Of a stretch of 64,000 nucleotides of DNA, positions 17,069 through 25,634 are shown in pieces. Position 1 is the first letter of the stretch. Each line of letters starts with the position of its first letter. The notes beneath the pieces were generated by a model. That model made no database searches. It saw only the letters and a list, made by a program, of their open reading frames with translations, and was not told the origin of the DNA. The stretch comes from CAYMZZ01 sp047600605 (GTDB taxonomy: Bacteria; Bacteroidota; Bacteroidia; Chitinophagales; Chitinophagaceae), in the NCBI GenBank assembly GCA_047600605.1, contig JASGKK010000003.1, positions 1 through 64,000 of the forward strand. Reading direction: 5' to 3'. The translations under genes were made by a program, and so were the position numbers.

Positions 17069-19660
17069 ATGGTACAATCTGCACTCCGGAAAGTATTACC
17101 ACTGGCCCTGATGATGGGCCCGGCAGCGATGCAAACTGCTGCCCAGACTACGCCCCTGGTAGTCGATCATCGTTACAGTATTCCCTGGTGGCAAACCTCT
17201 GTGTGCCTGCCCGATGACCCTGTAAAGACACTTGTAGGAAAAGAAGGTCAGCTCTTTGGCGATTATGGCTACAAAGGCGGCCCCCGTAGTTTTTCTTTCT
17301 CCCTCCAGTTTGACGGCCAGACACCGGCTGCCTGGAAAGATCAGCAATTGCAATCCACCAATTTTCCGCTTTTGCAAACGGTAAAAACAAGTGGCGCTGT
17401 TCAGATCACAGAAGAAACATTTCTGGAAATCCCTGCCGCAGAAAAAATGTACAGCATTGTTCGTTTCGACAGCCGCCGTGCCCTGCGCGACTGGTCAAAA
17501 CCTTCTGTAGCCTGCGATGCATCGTTTCAGGATGCTGCCATGGGTGTAAAAGGCCTGTCTGGTGAAGGGCTGGTAGAATTTCATATCAAAGTACCCGCCG
17601 GTGCACGCCATGCCGTAGCACTTGGTTTCTGCGAGGGAAAATATGAAGAACCCGGTCAGCGCGAAATGCGTATTCACGTAGAAGGCGCCTCGCAAAAAGA
17701 TATTGACCCGGTAAAAGACTTTGGCTACCGCAAACCCGGCGTATACACGTTTGAAGCTGTTGATGCCGACAAAGACGGTATCCTTACTATTGTAATCACC
17801 AACCGGCCCGGCGCCAAAGACCGCGATGCAATTGTAAACGGCCTCTGGCTCTTTAAAGGAAATGTACCTGCTGCAGAAAACATTGTTGCCGGTAAAGCCA
17901 ACAGTCAGGCCCTGCTGTATGCCAAATGCGCCAATGTAGGTATGCCCGAACGCCGCTATCATTCAGTCATTACACTTAAGAATACCGGCAGCACGGCTGC
18001 TTCTTTCCAGCCTGTACTGCGTTATGCAGGGCTGGATGAACTGAAAAAAGAAAGCAACTATATTCAGTTTGATGAATATACCCGCCTTGCCACCAGCCTT
18101 GGGTTGGGTCAACTGGTAAAGGATTCGGCGAATCATTACACGATTCAGGTACCTGCTGTGCAACTCAAAGCCGGCGAAAGCAAACAGGTAGCTGTTACAC
18201 TCAGCCGTTTCTTTCCTGCTTCATTGAAATATACGCCTACTGTGGCTGCCAGCCGTCTGCAACAGCAGAAAGCGGCTGCCTGGTGGAAGGTCAACAGTCC
18301 TTCTGCCAATGCCATTCAGGTACCTGATGCCGGCATTCAGGCAATGGTGGCCTCAAGCATTCGCAACATCTTCCAGGCGCGTGATATACGCAAAGGCAAT
18401 AAGTCATTTCACGTAGGTCCCACTATTTATCGCGGCCTCTGGCTGGCAGACGGCAGCTTTCTGCTCGAAGTGGGTACCATGCTCAACTATGTAAAAGATG
18501 TACGCAGTTGTATCGACTACCTCACCCACTTTCAACTGCCCGATGGCGGCTTTGAAATGATCACCACTTTCCACAAAGAGAATGGCCTGGTACCCTTTAT
18601 GGTCATCCGCCATGCCATGCTCACACAGGACCGCAAATGGCTCGAAGAAAACTGGGGTGTGGTAGAGGGTTGTCTCCGTCGTATCAACTATCTGCGTGCA
18701 GAAGCGCTGAAAGATCCCAGTAAATCTTACTATGGACTGCTGCCCAACGGCAATGTGGATGGCGGCATTCAGCACGGCAATGATTACAGCAATACGGAAT
18801 GGTGCCTCAGTGGTATGAAGTGGGCCATCAAAGCTGCCCGCTGGCTGGGCAAAACGGCCCAGGCCGATGAGTGGGAAAAAGATTACAACAACTGGTTCAA
18901 CTTCTTTGTAGACAAGGCACGCAAAGACATCCGCAAAGATGAAAAAGGAAATACCTACCTGCCTGTTATGATCAATAATGAGCAGAATCATGAAGCACAA
19001 CGCGGCCAGTGGGCTTTCTGCCAGTCAGTATACCCCGGACAGATCTTTGACGAAAATCCTGAAGTGAAACAGTGGGCCGAGCAAACAGTGGACATGCTGA
19101 CCGATCACCGCGAGCAGGGCCTGGTTATTTCTACCGGCTGGATGACAGATGGCCTCTGGACATATTTCAGTTCTTTTTACGGTCATGCCATGCAATGGCT
19201 GGGCAAAACAAAGGGTATTCCCCAACTGCTTTATGACTTTGCCAATCACTCCTCACCCACTATGGTATGGCGAGAAGAGCAAAAGCCCAATGGCAAAGGA
19301 AATGAAGAAGTAGGTGATATGCCGCACAACTGGGCCAGTGCTGAATTTGTGCGTATGGTAATCCATATGCTGCAGATAGACCGGGGCAACGACCTGCACC
19401 TGTTTGAAGCATTACCCAAACAATGGACCAGGCCGGGCGATGTGACCAAACTGAATGGTATCCGCACACCATTTGGACGCATTAACCTGCAACTGACTGT
19501 AAACAGCACAGGTGACAAAGCTACCATGCAGCTCAGCTTCCTGGATGCCGGCAATCTGCCCAACAATGTAGTGGTGCATAAAGACAACTGGACTGCCGTG
19601 GGTGGTACAGACGTATTGAAAGGCATCAGCAAGATCACACATACCGTTTCGCTTAAATAA
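17069..19660 (+). CDS. Secreted (alpha/alpha)6-barrel glycosidase-like protein with an embedded malectin-like region
   Basis: An 863-residue exported protein with a signal peptide ending near TAAQ (residue 26). Residues about 30-400 look like a beta-sandwich domain interrupted around 155-270 by a malectin-like stretch (KVPAGARHAVALGFCEG, KDIDPVKDFG, RDAIVNGLWLFKG). Residues about 420-790 look like a six-hairpin catalytic barrel with ADGSFLLEVGTML, LPDGGFEMITTFHKENG, GNVDGGIQHGNDYSNTEW and WMTDGLWTYFSSFYG. A small beta domain follows. I cannot place it in a numbered GH family. The 86-bp gap before it is the widest in the operon and holds a perfect 12-bp palindrome, TAAACTAGTTTA (17055-17066). 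Confidence 0.75.
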   Translation: MVQSALRKVLPLALMMGPAAMQTAAQTTPLVVDHRYSIPWWQTSVCLPDDPVKTLVGKEGQLFGDYGYKGGPRSFSFSLQFDGQTPAAWKDQQLQSTNFPLLQTVKTSGAVQITEETFLEIPAAEKMYSIVRFDSRRALRDWSKPSVACDASFQDAAMGVKGLSGEGLVEFHIKVPAGARHAVALGFCEGKYEEPGQREMRIHVEGASQKDIDPVKDFGYRKPGVYTFEAVDADKDGILTIVITNRPGAKDRDAIVNGLWLFKGNVPAAENIVAGKANSQALLYAKCANVGMPERRYHSVITLKNTGSTAASFQPVLRYAGLDELKKESNYIQFDEYTRLATSLGLGQLVKDSANHYTIQVPAVQLKAGESKQVAVTLSRFFPASLKYTPTVAASRLQQQKAAAWWKVNSPSANAIQVPDAGIQAMVASSIRNIFQARDIRKGNKSFHVGPTIYRGLWLADGSFLLEVGTMLNYVKDVRSCIDYLTHFQLPDGGFEMITTFHKENGLVPFMVIRHAMLTQDRKWLEENWGVVEGCLRRINYLRAEALKDPSKSYYGLLPNGNVDGGIQHGNDYSNTEWCLSGMKWAIKAARWLGKTAQADEWEKDYNNWFNFFVDKARKDIRKDEKGNTYLPVMINNEQNHEAQRGQWAFCQSVYPGQIFDENPEVKQWAEQTVDMLTDHREQGLVISTGWMTDGLWTYFSSFYGHAMQWLGKTKGIPQLLYDFANHSSPTMVWREEQKPNGKGNEEVGDMPHNWASAEFVRMVIHMLQIDRGNDLHLFEALPKQWTRPGDVTKLNGIRTPFGRINLQLTVNSTGDKATMQLSFLDAGNLPNNVVVHKDNWTAVGGTDVLKGISKITHTVSLK

Positions 19661-19681
19661 ATGATCTGATAATCTTATTTC

Positions 19682-20704
19682 ATGTCAAGCAGACGAACCT
19701 TCTTACGGCAATCGCTAGTAAGTTCAGCAGCAATCATGACCGGCAAACAATTGTTTGCCGGTTCTTTTCCTGATGTGCAAAAAGGAAGTTACCCTGTAGT
19801 GATCTCTACATGGGATTTTGGTAAAGCGGCCAATGCAGCAGCCTGGGAGGTGCTGAACCGTTCTGGCCGTGCACTCGATGCCGTAGAGGCAGGCGTACGT
19901 GTACCGGAAGCAGACGAAACCAACCAGAGCGTGGGTTATGGCGGATTGCCCGATCGTGATGGCCGTGTCACACTCGATGCCTGTATCATGGATGAAAAGT
20001 ACAACTGTGGTTCCGTGATGTGTCTTGAACATATCAAACATCCGATCTCTGTGGCCAGGCTGGTAATGGAAAAGACTCCGCATATCATACTCACCGGCGA
20101 AGGTGCATTGCGGTTTGCACTGGCCAATGGTTTTAAGAAAGAAAACCTGCTCACACCTGCTGCCGAGAAAGCCTGGCGCGAATGGCTGAAAACTTCCGAA
20201 TACAAACCGGTGGCTAATATCGAAAATCAATTGTACCAGCCTGCCAGAGACCCTATGCCTGGTGGCAAAGACAATCATGATACGATCGGCATGCTGGCCA
20301 TAGATGCGCAGGGCAATATCAGCGGAGCCTGTACCACCAGTGGCCTGGCCTATAAAATGCAGGGACGTGTAGGCGACTCTCCGGTGATAGGTGCGGGCCT
20401 CTATGTAGACAATGAAGTGGGTGGCGCCACTGCCACCGGTGTGGGCGAAGAAGTGATCCGCATAGTAGGCGCTCACCTGATCGTAGAGCTGATGCGGCAG
20501 GGGCGCAGCCCCCAGGCTGCCTGCATGGAAGCCGTGGACCGTATCATCAAACGAAACCCCGCCCGGGCCAGGGAAATCCAGGTTGGATTTCTTGCATTGA
20601 ACAAAAAAGGAGAATATGGTGCATATTGCCTTCAGAAAGGGTTTAGCTATGCTGTACGCAATCAGCATACAGACACCGTTTTTCAATCCAACAGTATTTA
20701 TTAA
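19682..20704 (+). CDS. N4-(beta-N-acetylglucosaminyl)-L-asparaginase (glycosylasparaginase), Tat-exported
   Basis: A 340-residue Ntn hydrolase that removes the GlcNAc-asparagine linkage of N-glycopeptides. The autoproteolytic site is in NHDTIGML, with Asp200-Thr201 as the predicted cleavage and Thr201 as nucleophile. ISTWDFG (Trp44) and the glycine-rich VGGATATGVGEEVIR are typical of glycosylasparaginases rather than plant-type isoaspartyl peptidases. The N-terminus SRRTFLRQSLV is a twin-arginine signal, so the enzyme should be folded before export to the periplasm. It is the clearest clue that the operon handles N-glycan-derived material. Confidence 0.92.
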   Translation: MSSRRTFLRQSLVSSAAIMTGKQLFAGSFPDVQKGSYPVVISTWDFGKAANAAAWEVLNRSGRALDAVEAGVRVPEADETNQSVGYGGLPDRDGRVTLDACIMDEKYNCGSVMCLEHIKHPISVARLVMEKTPHIILTGEGALRFALANGFKKENLLTPAAEKAWREWLKTSEYKPVANIENQLYQPARDPMPGGKDNHDTIGMLAIDAQGNISGACTTSGLAYKMQGRVGDSPVIGAGLYVDNEVGGATATGVGEEVIRIVGAHLIVELMRQGRSPQAACMEAVDRIIKRNPARAREIQVGFLALNKKGEYGAYCLQKGFSYAVRNQHTDTVFQSNSIY

Positions 20705-20718
20705 TTCATATCAATACC

Positions 20719-21445
20719 ATGACCCCCCAAGCAAGATTTGAACTTTGTGCTTTCAATGTGCAATCATGCATCATGGCCGAGCAGGCCGGTGCCTACCGCG
20801 TGGAACTTTGCGATAACCCCGTAGAAGGAGGCACCACACCCAGCTATGGCCACATCAAACGTACCCGCGAAAAGATCAGTATTAAACTGTATCCCATTCT
20901 GCGGCCCCGCTGTGGCAATTATTATTACGATGAAGATGAGCTGGCTATCATCAGGCAGGATATTGCAGTTTGTAAAGAACTGGGCTGCGATGGTATTTCC
21001 ATCGGCGTACAAAAGATAAATGGGGAAATAGATACAGACAGGCTGAAAGAATTTGTAGAAGCTGGCTTACCCCATGAAGGTAACCTGCAACCGTGCTTTT
21101 GATGCCACACCCGATCCGCTGCAGGCACTGGAAGATATCATTGCTGCAGGTTGTGAACGCATTCTCACTTCGGGCCAGCGCAGTGGTGCTCCCCAAGGCA
21201 GTGCCCTGCTCGCTCAACTGGTACAACAGGCCGGTGACCGTATTATCATCATGCCTGGTGCCGGTATTACCGCCGGCAACATTGCACAACTGATGCAGGA
21301 AACAGGTGCGCGCGAGTTTCATGGCTCACTGAGAAGAACTTCTCCCAACCCCATGACCTTTGCCAATCCCGAAGTGCTTGACTTCGGCAATGTATACCTG
21401 CCCGATATGGATGAACTGAAAAAGATCATTTCTATTTTGCAATAA
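20719..21445 (+). pseudogene. cutC: CutC-family TIM barrel, disrupted by a +1 frameshift
   Basis: Two overlapping frames together give one complete CutC-like protein. Frame 1 (20719-21102) supplies FELCAFNVQSC, GAYRVELCDN and LYPILRPRCGNYYY up to RLKEFVEAG. Frame 2 supplies MKVTCNRAFDATPDP, ERILTSGQRSGAPQG, IMPGAGITAGN and FHGSLRR to the stop at 21445. The switch falls near 21067-21076, at a run of four C (TTACCCCATG). Removing one base restores a family-typical PMKVTCNRAFD. The copper-homeostasis role of CutC is doubtful in general; in Bacteroidetes it often sits beside glycosylasparaginase genes. A sequencing error, a real mutation or programmed +1 frameshifting are all possible. Confidence 0.85.
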
Positions 21446-21464
21446 GCCTCTTTCTTTTAGCGAA

Positions 21465-22355
21465 ATGCAATGGGATAAAAAAAAGAAAACAGGAATAGTG
21501 GTGCTGGCAATACTGATTCTATTGCCGGCATTACTGTTCCTTATTCATTTCCGCTGGAACCAACGCATTCTTATCAACGCATCTGTATATGAAGTAGGCC
21601 CGCAACTCACACAACCGGTTAATCTCGTAAAATGGTATCCCGGTGCCGACAGTTCCATTTTCTCTGATCATATACAGTTGAGCAACGGCCGGCAACTGCT
21701 GATAAAGCCTCTTCATGCTGCTGCCGTAGAGCTGACGGATCAAAAAGAACAAAATACGGCGGTATGGGTTGCGCAATCAGCCGGACAGGGATTTCAGACC
21801 GCTGTAACATACAGTTGCCGTGTATCCCTGTGGACCTGGTTAAAGGAAACACTGGGATCATCGACCGGTAGCGAAGCCCTCTCATTACTCAAAATACAAC
21901 TGGAAGACCCGGCACGCCATTATGGTTTTCCGTTGCAGCTCACCCCGGTACAGGATACGCTGATCCTTACGGCTTCTGTTACAGTAGCCAGTGGACAGGA
22001 TAGCATTGCTATCGCCAGTTTACATACACAATTAGCTGATTATTTAAAGGGGACGAGTGCAGCTGCCGGCGATTATCATTTTATATCACGTCATAACCGG
22101 CCCGGCGATAGTGTGCTGGTAGCAATGGGCATACCAGTTGCCAAAGAAAGTTCACAGGCTACCGGCGTTTCATGGCTGCGTTTGCCAGGCAACGGCCGGT
22201 TGCTGAGTGGCAATTGCACGGCAGGTCAATTACCCGCTTTATATAAAGCCATGAATCAATATTGCATTGATAAGGGGCTGAAACGAGTAGCATTGCCTTT
22301 GGAAAAATACATTTCCGGTCAACAAGTGATTACATTATTATTTCCTGTTTATTGA
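21465..22355 (+). CDS. Membrane-anchored protein with GyrI/SRPBCC-like ligand-binding character
   Basis: A 296-residue protein I do not firmly recognise. A basic N-terminus precedes one membrane helix (about residues 10-28, IVVLAILILLPALLFLI), leaving most of the protein outside the cytoplasm. Residues 35-140 resemble a START-like fold (INASVYEVGPQLTQPVNLVKWYPG). The C-terminal half resembles the GyrI-like effector-binding fold. It is last in the ten-gene operon, and its stop overlaps the end of the convergent FG-GAP gene by 7 bp. It may be an operon passenger rather than part of the catabolic route. Confidence 0.7.
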   Translation: MQWDKKKKTGIVVLAILILLPALLFLIHFRWNQRILINASVYEVGPQLTQPVNLVKWYPGADSSIFSDHIQLSNGRQLLIKPLHAAAVELTDQKEQNTAVWVAQSAGQGFQTAVTYSCRVSLWTWLKETLGSSTGSEALSLLKIQLEDPARHYGFPLQLTPVQDTLILTASVTVASGQDSIAIASLHTQLADYLKGTSAAAGDYHFISRHNRPGDSVLVAMGIPVAKESSQATGVSWLRLPGNGRLLSGNCTAGQLPALYKAMNQYCIDKGLKRVALPLEKYISGQQVITLLFPVY

Positions 22356-25300
22356 GGCAGCAGCCACTGCAGACTGGCATTGTTGCGTGCCACGAGCAAC
22401 AGTTCTCCCCGTACAGTACGGATACGCCGGATAGCCCTTACCTCCCCGCTGATGGGAGTAAACCCGCCGCCGGAGATAAACGTGAGTTGAGGGCCTGCCT
22501 GAATACCCCTGAGCAGTGAGCCGCGATTGGCATCATAACGCCCTTCGTAAGGCAGTACACCATAAAAATTCCCTGCAGCCAGGATATCTGCCGGCCCCTG
22601 GTGATCAAACTGGCCATTGGCCCAGGCAAATACTGGTGCCACCTGCGCCGCTACAGGTAATGCTTCAAACGACAACTCTCCATGACCTTTGTTCCAGATG
22701 ATGCCCGATCTCAGATCGGTTGTTTGCAGTACAAGTGCATTATCAAGCTGCTCGCCAAAAACCTCCTTCACCGTTTTGCCCGCAAAATCAGCGTAGCGTA
22801 GAAACTTCTTCTTAATGGCAGGCCATTGATTTTCGAGTTCATCTTTTCCCAGGAAAGTAAATTCACCTTCGGGCCGGGTATAGGTAAGAATCGGGTCTAT
22901 CTGGCCATTTTCATCCAGGTCTTTTAGATAAAGTCTTAATGGAGCAGCGGCGCTCGCCTGCAGTTTGGAATTAAGTCCGTAATTGCCGGCCAGTATATCC
23001 ATATCGCCATCAGCATCAAGATCGGCGAGTGCCAGCGATTGCCACCAGCCTGCAGGCAACCCTGCATCCGTTTTGTGCAACCTGCCCTGCTGGTTAGCAA
23101 AAACAGTAACAGACATCCATTCTCCTGCCACTATCAGCTCCGGATAATGATCTCCATCCAGATCGGTCCATACGGCCGCCGTTACCATTCCCAACGCTTC
23201 AAGATCGGCTGTTTTTTTATCGGCCAGCGAGAAATGGCCACGGCCATCATTGGTAAGCAGGTAACTGTTTTGCGGTTTGCCATAGGCCATAGGATCGGCC
23301 AGTCCACCCACAAACAGATCCATATCTCCATCTTTATCAAAGTCAATCGCAGCCACACACGACTTATTGGCTGTGAATACAGGAAGCGCATTCGTTGCAA
23401 TTGTAAAGGATCCCTGCCCGTTATTGAGATACAGACGATCGCGCAGGTAAGGATGCTCGCCCCGGTATTCATTACCACCTGCTACTACATAAAGATCCAT
23501 ATCACCGTCTCCGTCTGCATCAAAGAAAAGTGCATCCACATCTTCGGCCGCACTATCGGCTGCCAGTGCAGGCTGGGAGCTCATGCGAAAGCGCCCGTCT
23601 GCATCCTGTACAGCCAGCACACCCGGCTGTCCGGCTGCTCCGCCCGCATAAAAGTCATCACGCCCATCACCATTTACATCTGCTACAGCAAGCGCCGGTC
23701 CTCTTGCCGATAATTGATGCGGAATAAGCCGCTGTACATTGAAGTCATTGAACACATCTTCTTTATGCTGCCAGTTGATGCCAATAGCCGGCGACAGATC
23801 CTGCATCCAGTTGCCAGCCGTTGCCGGCTGATGCAGGGGCCCCGGCCTGGCATCCTTTTGATGCAATATCAACCGCTGGCTGGTCGCTACTTTGTACAAC
23901 ACCTGCCACTGCTGATCCGGCCATATCACCAGTAAACTGTCGATAACACTGGCCGTATCCAATCCAAAATGCAGTAAGGGCGTCACAGACGATTGAAACC
24001 CGCGTGTAAGCATCAGTTGCTGATATTGCTGCCTGTGTTGATTAAACAGGTATACTTTGGCGCCAATACCAAATGTATTATGTGTATTTCCCTCCAACCC
24101 TATCTGCAGATAATGACGCTGTGCCGGTCCATTGTTGCGATAAATCCCGGCTGGTGCCAGCAGATTATTAACGATCAGATCCATCCGTCCATCGTTGTCG
24201 AGATCTGCATAAGCTGCGCCTGTTGAATAATTCAAATCGGTCATGCCCCATTGTGCGCTGCGATCTGTAAACGTACCATCGGCTTTATTCTGATAAATAA
24301 AGTTGTGCATAATACCGTCGGGCATACGCGAAAGGGCCGCCGCATCGAGGCCGCGTGTTTGCTCAAGGTTTTTCTGCACAAATGCACCGGATATAAATCG
24401 CATATAATCCAGGTCGACCGGGCGTTTTACAATACCCGTCGACATAAAAAGGTCTTTATAACCATCATTATCTACATCAGTCAGCAGCGGACTCCAGCTC
24501 CAGTCGGTGGCTGCAATACCGGCCATGAGGCCTGTTTCAGCAAACCATTCCCCATTACCCATATTACGCTGCAGACTGTTGCGCGAAAACTGTGGCTGAA
24601 ACCCGTTTCGCTCCACGGTGTATTTGTAAATATCCAGCGCATCGCCACCACTATAGGTTTTCAGAAATTTCTCTTCAAATGGCAGCATATCGGCCGTCAC
24701 TATGTCTGGATGTCCGTCGTTGTCAGCATCTGCAGCATCATTGCCCATACTAAAGCGGGAGTAATGCCCGAAATGAGCCGCGCCTGACTCCTTAAATGTG
24801 CCATTGCCCTGGTTGAGGTAGTAATAATCGTTTTCATGAAAATCGTTGCCGACATAGATGTCATCCCAGCCATCATTATTAAAATCGGCAATGGCCAGTC
24901 CCAATCCATAACCCAGGATACTGTTATAGATGCCTGCTTCATGTGTCACATTTGTAAACCTGTTGCCATCATTGCGAAACAACACATCGCCTGCAGGTCC
25001 TCCCGGCACACGTCTCAGTGATGTATCGCGATACATTTCCACCGAATGTGCCGATTGGTTGAGCAGGTAACAATCCAGGTCACCATCACGGTCATAATCA
25101 AAAAAAGCTGCCTGTGTGCTGAAACCGGTGAAGTCGAGGCCATATGCTGTTGCACTATCTGTAAAGGTGCCATTACGGTTATTAATAAAAAGCTGATTGC
25201 GTCCCTGTAATCCCAGCTTGCCACTCACGGCACATACATACATATCCAGCCAGCCATCACCATTTACATCGGCCATGGTCACGCCACTATGCCAGTCGGC

Positions 25301-25633
25301 GATACCAGCCGTACCGGATTTTTCGGTGATGTCCTCAAAAGCAAATCCTCCTTTATTAAGATACAGCCTGTTTGCTCCTTTGCGGTTGGCGGTAAAATAA
25401 ATATCAGTGAGCCCATCATTGTTGATATCACCCGCCGCTACACCACCTCCATTGTAGTAATAGAGATAATCAAGAATATTCAACGAATCGCTGGCAGTGG
25501 GCTGATTACTGAAACCAATCCCTGTCTGAGCAGTTTTTAACAATTCAAACAAAGGCCTTTCACTATGGCCGCACGCATAAAGAAATACCGCCATACTTAT
25601 GATACCAATACCTTTTATCAGTAATCTGTACAT
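22349..25633 (-). CDS. FG-GAP/VCBS-repeat lipoprotein with ASPIC/UnbV domain (second copy)
   Basis: A 1094-residue predicted lipoprotein (FLYACGH lipobox). It carries many calcium-binding-like FG-GAP/VCBS blades of the form DxNxDGxxD (GDINNDGLTDIYF, DVNGDGWLDMYV, DNDGHPDIV, DLDADGDMDILAG) forming one or two beta-propellers. An ASPIC/UnbV-like segment (NTFGIGAKVYLFNQ, SSVTPLLHFGLD, DSLLVIWPD) lies near residues 520-590. No catalytic domain is visible. The start at 25633 is in a TGATATG junction with the preceding paralogue, suggesting translational coupling. It is the fourth gene of the susC-susD-FGGAP-FGGAP order. It is probably a surface glycan- or protein-binding factor; the exact function is unknown. 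Confidence 0.85.
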   Translation of the reverse strand: MYRLLIKGIGIISMAVFLYACGHSERPLFELLKTAQTGIGFSNQPTASDSLNILDYLYYYNGGGVAAGDINNDGLTDIYFTANRKGANRLYLNKGGFAFEDITEKSGTAGIADWHSGVTMADVNGDGWLDMYVCAVSGKLGLQGRNQLFINNRNGTFTDSATAYGLDFTGFSTQAAFFDYDRDGDLDCYLLNQSAHSVEMYRDTSLRRVPGGPAGDVLFRNDGNRFTNVTHEAGIYNSILGYGLGLAIADFNNDGWDDIYVGNDFHENDYYYLNQGNGTFKESGAAHFGHYSRFSMGNDAADADNDGHPDIVTADMLPFEEKFLKTYSGGDALDIYKYTVERNGFQPQFSRNSLQRNMGNGEWFAETGLMAGIAATDWSWSPLLTDVDNDGYKDLFMSTGIVKRPVDLDYMRFISGAFVQKNLEQTRGLDAAALSRMPDGIMHNFIYQNKADGTFTDRSAQWGMTDLNYSTGAAYADLDNDGRMDLIVNNLLAPAGIYRNNGPAQRHYLQIGLEGNTHNTFGIGAKVYLFNQHRQQYQQLMLTRGFQSSVTPLLHFGLDTASVIDSLLVIWPDQQWQVLYKVATSQRLILHQKDARPGPLHQPATAGNWMQDLSPAIGINWQHKEDVFNDFNVQRLIPHQLSARGPALAVADVNGDGRDDFYAGGAAGQPGVLAVQDADGRFRMSSQPALAADSAAEDVDALFFDADGDGDMDLYVVAGGNEYRGEHPYLRDRLYLNNGQGSFTIATNALPVFTANKSCVAAIDFDKDGDMDLFVGGLADPMAYGKPQNSYLLTNDGRGHFSLADKKTADLEALGMVTAAVWTDLDGDHYPELIVAGEWMSVTVFANQQGRLHKTDAGLPAGWWQSLALADLDADGDMDILAGNYGLNSKLQASAAAPLRLYLKDLDENGQIDPILTYTRPEGEFTFLGKDELENQWPAIKKKFLRYADFAGKTVKEVFGEQLDNALVLQTTDLRSGIIWNKGHGELSFEALPVAAQVAPVFAWANGQFDHQGPADILAAGNFYGVLPYEGRYDANRGSLLRGIQAGPQLTFISGGGFTPISGEVRAIRRIRTVRGELLLVARNNASLQWLLPQ

Positions 25634-25634
25634 A

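Noticed and set aside
19724..20686. Minus-strand open frame of 320 codons
   Set aside because: Antisense to the glycosylasparaginase gene, which has intact family motifs.
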